Shown here: positions 12,101-21,100 of the stretch, one piece after another | Layout: every line of letters starts with the position of its first letter | Numbering within the stretch: position 1 is the stretch's first letter | Assembly (NCBI GenBank): GCA_949752745.1 | Contig: CATKHT010000107.1 | Location: 1-64,000 of the forward strand | Length of the DNA stretch: 64,000 bases | Direction: 5' to 3' | Source: Protula sp. h YS-2021 | Taxonomy: Eukaryota; Annelida; Polychaeta; Sabellida; Serpulidae | Translations under genes and position numbers: made by a program | Notes under the pieces: model-generated | The model's input: only the letters and a program-made list of their open reading frames with translations | Database searches by the model: none | What the model was told of the DNA's origin: nothing

Positions 12101-15100
12101 GTAACCTGTGTGTGTTTATAGTTGAGTCATACTTAAATGAGGGGCTTGCATCATGTATCATGAATATCATATACGTAGAAAATTTTTTTTTTTACAAAAT
12201 ACATTGCATTTGTGCAAATTTTGTTTTCAGGTGTGGGCATGGCTAATTCTGAAGACAGTGAGGTATTTTTCTTCTTTATTTGGCTTAACAGAGTGGTGGG
12301 GGGGGGGAAATCGACCCTTGCATATCCCCCGTGCCGGTGGCTTATTAGTCTCCCGCCGCCGCGTAGCGCGTAGCGGAGGATTATTGAATTCGGGTTCCTC
12401 TGTCTCTCTGTCCATCCCTCTGTCAACTTTTCAGATAATATGTTTTAGAATAAATGGATGTAAATAACTGAATTGTGAAATTATTCATTTTTCTGAGTCT
12501 TTTTCAAATAGTTATAAAATTTTTATCGAAACTTTCTTAGGTGCTTCTCTACGCCGAAATGGTGGAATTTTAATTTTTTGTAAAATTGTGTAACTGTCGG
12601 TATATACGTGAATCGTCAAAACCCAACCTCTCCAACCTCTTTTCGGATAGCTTCCACCCAGGCTGCTCGCCATGTTGCTGGACGTGGTTGTTGTTGTTTT
12701 TTTTTTTTTTTTTTTTTTTTTTTAGAGTTAACCTAGAAAAGTTTTTGTGTATAAAAATTGCGTTATCTTTCTTTCCTTGTTTGGTAACTCGGCTGGGACA
12801 TGTCCTTGAACATGCTTGTTATATTTTGGCGCTTTATACGGAGATGCCTAAATGTACACGTTTATGTGTTTAGGTTGACTTGTTTGGTAGTTCAGACGAA
12901 GAAACAAATGCAGAATCCAAAGTGTCAGGAAAGGTATCACCAACAACAGTATCAAAGGTAATATTTATTTGACTTTATTAGCCCAGCTTTAACTTGTCCA
13001 AGAAGGGCTTTAGTTTACCCATCACTTTTCGTCGTCGGCTGCGTGTGTGTTGTTGTGTATTGGACATTATTTTCTTGCAAACTACGGGAAGGGATTGCTT
13101 TTAGACCAGCCGACTCTGTCCAATGGTCTTTTGTAATCACTTTTAAAAGGGTGTGTGCATGTATGTTAACCGAGGCTTATGTCCCGGAAAGGGAACTTAT
13201 GGATTGGGCTCTGTCTGTCCTTCCGTCCGGTACCACTCATTCCTATTAGACTCTTAGGCCATTTGATATGAAATGTCACAGGACCCACCCTTATGGTCGG
13301 AGCTTGGTGCACGCCATTTTGGGGGTTTCCACTCCCTATTTCCCCATTTTCCCCTCTGCTGACCACGAGGGTGAAAAATCCCTGTCGTCAACAGAAAACG
13401 CTCCTAAAGGGGAATTTTTTATGCAAGAAACCAAAAATTTTAGGTGTGATTTATAAAACTAGGTAAATAAATAGAGTCTTATTTATGTTTTGATAACTGT
13501 TACGTAAAATGAAGGGCCAACAATATGTATGCATCTAAGTTATAAGTTAGTCTGTGTATGTGTGTTACACAATGCTTTCTCGAAAACTACCATGGGGGAA
13601 TTGTTTGATATTACACACGATTGTTCCCTAGGCAAGTCCCTCTCCAACCATAAATAAATTCTTACAATTTTGAAATTCAAAATGCCAAGGTTTAAAGGGT
13701 TTTCGGCAAATTCTTTCAAAACTGCAAATGAATGTTTCCCTGACAACTGTTTTCTGGAAAATGACAATTTTATTTTAATTTTTTATTTTTTTTTAGGCAC
13801 TTGTTTTGCTTCCTATATTTTGAAATACTGATCGAGATGGCTCGGCCTTTTGCTCTAATATTTTGCAATACCAACCCCCTATGCAGGAAAGAATAATCAA
13901 TAATAGGAGGTTGGGCGCAATGTCCCTGGATATTATTGTTTAAATTATTTATATTTTTGTAAAACCATGTACTATTGCCCCTAGAGAGGCGAACAATTCT
14001 CATTTCAACTGAGATGACTTTGTCATCACTATAGAGGGCTTGAATGTATGTGCGTATGTTAAGCCTTTTCTTTAAAATGCTACTCCTACAGTTTTGCTCC
14101 AATCGTTTTGATAATACGCAGGAATGTTTCCTGGGCGGTCCCCCACCTGGCTGTTACTTTTTTGACGATTGACGAAATCTGACCAAATGGCGGCACTTTT
14201 GTGCCCTTTAAAATGCTACTCCTCTTACAGTTTTACACCAATCGTTTAGATGTTCCCCAAGGGCTCGTCTACCACGCTATTTTTTTTGTCGCGGTTCGCC
14301 AAAAACTGCCGAAATGACGGAACTTTGAAGTTTGGCAATAACTGGAATAAATGGTAGTAAATAACTGAATTGTCAAAGCAGTCATTTCTCTCAGTCATTT
14401 TCAAATAATTATAAAATTTCAATCGAAAGTTTCTTGGTGCTTCTCCTTCTGGACTTTGCTTTTTTTCGCAAATGACAAAAAATGCCGAAATGGTGGAATT
14501 TTGTAAAATTGTGCAAATGTCGGTAAATATGTGAATCGTCAAAACCCAACCTCTCCAACATCCCTTTTCGGGTAGCTTCCAAATTCAAATTAAATTCATT
14601 TTGCATGCTTCATTTTTTGGCCTAACAGCATTCGTTTCAGAGATTTTCTCTCTTTCCTTGTTTTGGTAACTAGGCTCTGTCATTTCCTTGGGCATACTTG
14701 TTATATTTTTAGGGTGCGGAGATGCCTGGCTCGTTTGGTAGTTCAAACGAGGAAATAAATGCAGAATCCGAAGTTTCAGAAAAAGTACATTCAACAAAAG
14801 TGTCAGAGGTAATATTTACTGGACTTTTTGGGCTGATTGGACTTAAAGTAAAATTCACCAGCTGATATATCCCATATGAAATTTTTTGATTAAAAATCTT
14901 TTCCGTCAAAAGATATAGATCTAAAATATAAAGATCGTTCAATTAGAAGGAACAATAAATTTTTCGAGATGCTAAAAAGGCTCTTTTTTCACAAAATGTG
15001 GGCGATAGCTTAATGAAAGAGAACACCAGGTGATCATTTACACAAGAACGCATTCTTTTTGGCCATTTTTCTCGTGCCCGCATCGAATCTATATGCACGT

Positions 15101-18100
15101 CTTCACAATACCAGCAGCCCTCAAAATTAACGCTTGTCTGGTGCAAGTAAATTTTTTTCGGGTTGAAGGTACACCTGCCCGTCGGTCATGTAACATTTTG
15201 GGGTTAATTTTCAATTGTAATTTTCTTGGTAAATATTTGTGCTTAATACATATGCAACTAGAACCTCATTTCGCTAGCAAAAGGTTGAACAATTGACAAA
15301 AATTAAAACTCAAAAATACTTCCTTCAATGGGTTATTCCTTGAATAATATACAGTATTTTACAACAGGCACCAATGGCCCCAGCCATAAAAACGGGGCGA
15401 TTTATAGAATTTGGGGTCCATGGTCTCCGCCAAAATTATCCGTGTTATTATTATTATTCACAAGTTCTACACAAGTCCCAAGTTTCGTTGTCCTAGGGCC
15501 CATAGTTTCACAGATGAAGAAGACACAAAAAATCGGAAAGACTGTAAAGAAAAAAGGACGAACGACTGCTCGCACAAATTCATATAACCCTTGCAAGCCA
15601 AAGGCTTGTCAAGTGTTAAATATCAGTGATTGGTATTCTCGCAGTCTCCTGAATCTAATACATGATCGTGGCTTTATTATGCACTCATACAAACCATGCT
15701 TCAGTGTATGTCATCTCTTTTCGCGGGCAAGTAATTTTTTTTTTGGCTAAGTAAAATAAGTATCCGCTCTCCCGGCGGGCAAGAGCAAACTAAAGTTGAT
15801 TTCTAGCCCTCAATTACCATCCACCGTTTTATATTTGTGTGTCTGTTCCTCTTCGAAATGTTCAAGAAGAATATCTAACGAGTCTTTCCCCAAAAATGCA
15901 ATGAAGTAATATAAAGGTACATTATGGCTGAAGAATTCTAGGGATTTGAATGTGCACAAAAATTGAATATATCGATTATCAATTGAAAAAAAATTGTAAA
16001 AAATTAAAATCTCGCGTCCTTTAAAATTGAGCGCGAGAATCTCAAAACGGGCGCAATATTTTCTCGCGCCCTCATGAAAAGCTGCGGAGCACTGCGATGA
16101 ACTGGTGCGAATTATGAGCTTGGGAGACAACAGAGAGGGGAATGATTTTACGGAATCTCTCCCCCTCTGGCATCGCCAAAAATGAAGGAAAATCAGTTGG
16201 TGCGCGATATTCTGGCGTCCAAATTTCCGGCAAACAGAACCCCTGCACAAGTATCTCCATTTCAAAAAAAATCAGATTCCTGCGTACTCATTAAACAAAT
16301 ACAAAGGATCGTGGTTAAATGGAGCTGCAATTCTCCTTTGCAAAAAGTCAATCAAAAGAACATCAATTGATGGGGAAGGAACCCATTCAATTTTGGTTTC
16401 GGCGGCAATTGTCCAGCGGCACTTGTCCAAGCGGCACTTGTCCTAGACCCTTTCCTTTATACGTATAATGAATGTTTTGTGTGTTACAGACTGCAGAGCG
16501 TTCAGACAACACTACAGCAAGTGAGTATAAACCTTTACTATTTATCCCCCATGAAATGGAGGGATATAGACATGTGCAAGATATCTCGAGAATAAACGTC
16601 GATTCCAGTTCAAACTTGATCGAATTATTCCTTGGTAACATCGGAGAAAGTTGAAACTTGGTGGGATGTTGCTTGGTTGGTCCGAAAGATGCTGTAGATT
16701 TTTTCGCGAGTAGAACGAACGAATGCGGCGTATAACGTCATCACGTGAAATATGTATATATTTTGAACAAGATCTTGTGTGCAAAATATCTCAATAACGA
16801 AAAGTCCTATCGACTTCTAATTTTATATCAATATTTCTTGGATCAGTCGGCGGATTCTATCAATTTTTGGCGTATGTCAGGTGATTAAGGCACGCGTATG
16901 ACGTCATTACGTAATAATCTTGTGTGCCAAATTTCTCAGCCGCTGAACATCGGAGAAAGTCGAAACTTGGTGGGATTGTTGCTTGGTTGGTCCGAAGAAC
17001 CCTATATATTTTTTTCGCGAGTAGAACGAACGCATGCGGCCTATGACGTCATCACGTAAAATATGTATGTATTATAAACAAGGTCTTGTGTGCAAAATAT
17101 CTCGATAACTTTTTACGCATGTCACCTGATTAGGGCAGGTGCATGACGTCAATACGTAAAAATCTTATGTGCCAAATTTCTCAGCTGCTGAACATCGGAG
17201 AAAGTTGAAACTTGGAAGGATTGTTGCTTGTTAGGTCCGAAAGATTCTATAGAATTTTTTCGCGAGTAGAACAAACGAATGCGGCGTATGACGTCATCAC
17301 GTAAAATATGTTTTATTTTATAAACAAGGTCTTGTGTGCAAAATATCTCGATAACGGCAAGTCCTATCGACTTCAAATTTTATATGAATATTCCTTGGGT
17401 CTGCCGGACTATTCTATCAATTTTTGGCGTGTCACGTGATTAGGGCGGGTGTATGACATCATTGCGTAAAAATTTTGTGTGCGAAATTTCTCAGCTGCTG
17501 GACGCCGGAGAAAGCTGAAACTTTGGATTATTGCTTGGTAGGTCCGAAAGAAACTCTAAATATTTTTGCACGAGTAGAAAGCGGCGTATGACGTCATCGC
17601 GTAAAATGTGTATATTTTGAACCAGATCTTTTATGCATAATATCTCGATAACGGAAAGTCATATTGACTTAAAATTTTATATGGATATTCCTTGGTTCAG
17701 TCAGACGACTGTTTCAAGTTTTGACAGATAAAAAGTCATCTGTTCTTAAGCAAAATATCTCGACATCGAAAAGTCGAATCGACTTTAAATTTGGTGTAGT
17801 TATTCCTCGGATAGGTCACACGGGTTTATTAAACATTATTGAACTCGTATAGAAAATCAACAAAGGTGCATAACGCCAACAGTCCCCCCCCCCACCCAAC
17901 CCAACCTCCCCATTTTTGGCTGCTTTGTTATCTATGCATGGGTGTTAACTGCGCTGGGGATTTCGGAAGATTTTCCCGAAGATTCTCTAGTGCTCCTGCA
18001 TTCTTTAGAAAGCTTCAAAACAGTAACAGCATTATTGTCGGTCCATTGCTATTTGTTATTGCCTGAAATTGAGCTTTTTGTGCGTTTCTCATCTGTGGTT

Positions 18101-21100
18101 GTTACGTAACATGCCACTCAGTCAGGGGTCAGTGTCAGTTGCGGTGCATGATGGAGTCGTTATCTACGAGGTCATGGAATACTATTGTCGTATTATAGCT
18201 CTAAGCAGCTCTAGCTATTGATTTTTTTTTCGCCGCATACTTGATTAGGTTGCCAAGATGTGCTTTATATACGAGCCATGCTGTATCTTGTGTTATGAGG
18301 AGCAGCTCACCATTTTGCCTACGAAATGTCTCCCCCTTCTCCCACCGAGATGCGTCATCTCTGATGCGCAGTTATGAAGAATGCCTTCCTAGTGCTATTT
18401 GGCCGATGGGAATGTGCGAAGACAAGGTAGTCTATCATGGCTATAACTACACTAAGGGTACAGACTGTTACCGTTACCTTGGGTAAAAAGGTTAGAGTTG
18501 TGTTTATAGTCGGACCTACAGTAAATAGCTGGGGGACGGGGGGGGGGGCGTGTGGAGGATGATGATTAGCAAAAAAAAAAATCCCGACCACCTTCAAGAC
18601 CCGGATAAAAAGATGTAAGGTAAGAACCGTTTTTCGTGACCCCTTCCACATTCAGGTAAAAAGACGTACGGTAAAACCTGCCTGTCTTGACTACCTTCCA
18701 GACCCGGATAAAAATGTAACGTACAGTAAAACTGCTATAGTGACCAACTTCAGATCTGGATAAGAGGGGCCTACAGTAAAACCCGTTTTAGCGACCACCT
18801 TTCAGACTACGATGAAAAAAGATGCTCATTTATACCTGTTTTAGTGACCACCATCTGTTTGGTTTATTTTAAGATTTTTACAATGAATGAAGGTTATGTT
18901 TGCAGAAATGAATATTTTGTTTCAGTTTGGGGGGGGGGGGGGTAGATGGGTTTAGTCGGGGATACATTTGTTTTTGTTCACAAAAACAAGAAACTTAACT
19001 AGGTATCGATTGAAAGTGTGTAATATAAGCCTGCACTCTTATGTTTTGTGTACACTGGCCGCTCTAGTTGAACAAAGCATTTTTGTTTTCAGAAGCTGCA
19101 AAATTTTATTTGCTGACTGACAAAAAAAGACGCAGTGGTAAGTGTTTAGCGTAAAAAGTTTATTTAAACTGAATCGATTAACCTTTCAATCTCTTGGAAT
19201 CGGTTCATTTATAAGGGTTTATATTTTTAAGACGAAACGTCGCAGCATGCATATTTAGACGAAACATCGCTAGACGAAACGTTACGGTATTCTTTCACTG
19301 GGTGCAGTTTAAAACAAAAACTTTAATTAAAGTTTTTAATATAAAGTTTAAACGTCTATAGCTTGAAATGGAATAGAACAGACACACGTGCAAAATAGAG
19401 ACATTTGACGGACACGGATAGACAGAAACACACTTTCATACTCTCTGCTTTAATTCGCTCCTATACATGCTTTTCCTAAGCCTCTTTTTTCCGAGCTCTA
19501 TACGTGAGTATCAAATTTTTGCTTTTTAGAAGACGAACAGAAAGTAAAGCGAAAAAAAGTCCACATGGGAAGCTCGAACCGTGAGTAACTAATATTTTGT
19601 GACCTAAACAGTTGTTTCTTAAAAGTTGTCTCAGTTTTCCGTTTTTGTGCCCCGGTTAAATCGGACGGTTGCATCTTTTGACTTTTGACGCATGTCACGT
19701 GATTAGGGTAGGCATATGACGTCATTAAGTACAAATTTTGTGTGCGAAATTTCTCAGCCGCTGAACATCGAAGAAAGTTAAAGCTTTGTGGGATTGTTGC
19801 ATGGTAGGTCCGAAAGGCTCGCGAGTAGAACGAACGAATGCGGTGCATGACATCATAACGTAAAATATGTATATATTATAAACAAGATTTTGTGTGCAAA
19901 ATATGTCGATAACGGAAAGTCTGATCGACTTCAAATTTGTTTTGGTTATTTCTTGGGTTTTTTCGACTTTTCACCGATGTCAGGTAATTGGAGGAGGTGT
20001 ATGACGTCATTATGTAACAATCTTGTGCGCAAAATTTATCAGCTGCTGAACATCGAAGAAAGTTCAAACTAGGTGGGATTGTTGCTTGGTAGGTTCGAAA
20101 GAAACCACATTTTTTTCGCGATTAGAACGAGCGAATGCGTCGTATGACGTCATCGCGTGAAATATGTTATATTTTGAACCAGATCTTCTGTGCATAATAT
20201 ATCGATAACGGAAAGTTACATCGACCTAAAATTTTATATGGATATTCCTTGGTTCAATCAGACTACTGTTTCATCTTTTGACGGGTAAGAAATTATCTCT
20301 TGTTAAGCAAAATATCGGAAAGTGGAATTGCCTTTAAATTTGGTGTGCTTATTCCTCGGATCAGTCGCACGGTTTTGGTTAAACATTATTAAAACTAGTA
20401 TGAAAAATCAAGAATGGTGCATAAAGTAAACTTTGTGCCATATTTTCCGGTGCCATTTTTTCGGAGCCATTTCTTCCTGTGCCATATTTTCCTGTGCCAT
20501 TTTTTCCTGTGTCATTTTTTCCTACAACCAACGTCAACACCCCCTTCCTCCCTCCTGCCCTTTTCTTGGCTCCTTTTTTAACTAAGCTTAGATGTTCACT
20601 ATGCTGGGGATTGCAGCGTTTTCCAGAACGTTCTCGAGTATTCCTGCATTCTTTAGAAAGCTTCAAAACAGTAACAGCATTACTGTCGGTCCGTTGCTAT
20701 TTTGTTATTGCCTGAAATTGAGCTTTTTGTGCGTTTCGCATCCACGGCTGTTTTGTAGCATGCCACTCAGTCAGGGATCAGTGTCATTTGCGGTGCATGA
20801 TGAAATCGTTATCAACGAGGTTATGGAATGCTATTGTCCTATTTATAGGTCTAGGCTGGTCTAGCTATTGATTTTTTTTTCGTTGCATACTTGATTCGGT
20901 TACCAAGGTGTTCTATTATGGGAGCTATTTTGTATCGATTAGCATTGTTTGGGGAAGCATTTTCGCTATTAAAGTGGGTCATCTGATATCGTGTGTTATG
21001 AGAGACAGCTCACCATTTTGGCACTGAAATGCCTTCCGACTTTTCCGACCGAGGTGCGTCATCTGCTGCGCAGTTATGAAGAATGCCTTTCTGGTGCTTT

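Noticed and set aside
15810..16265. 151-codon minus-strand open frame
   Set aside because: Overlaps a GCGCGAGAAT inverted-repeat patch in a gene 1 intron, with no recognisable domain, splice context or start context.
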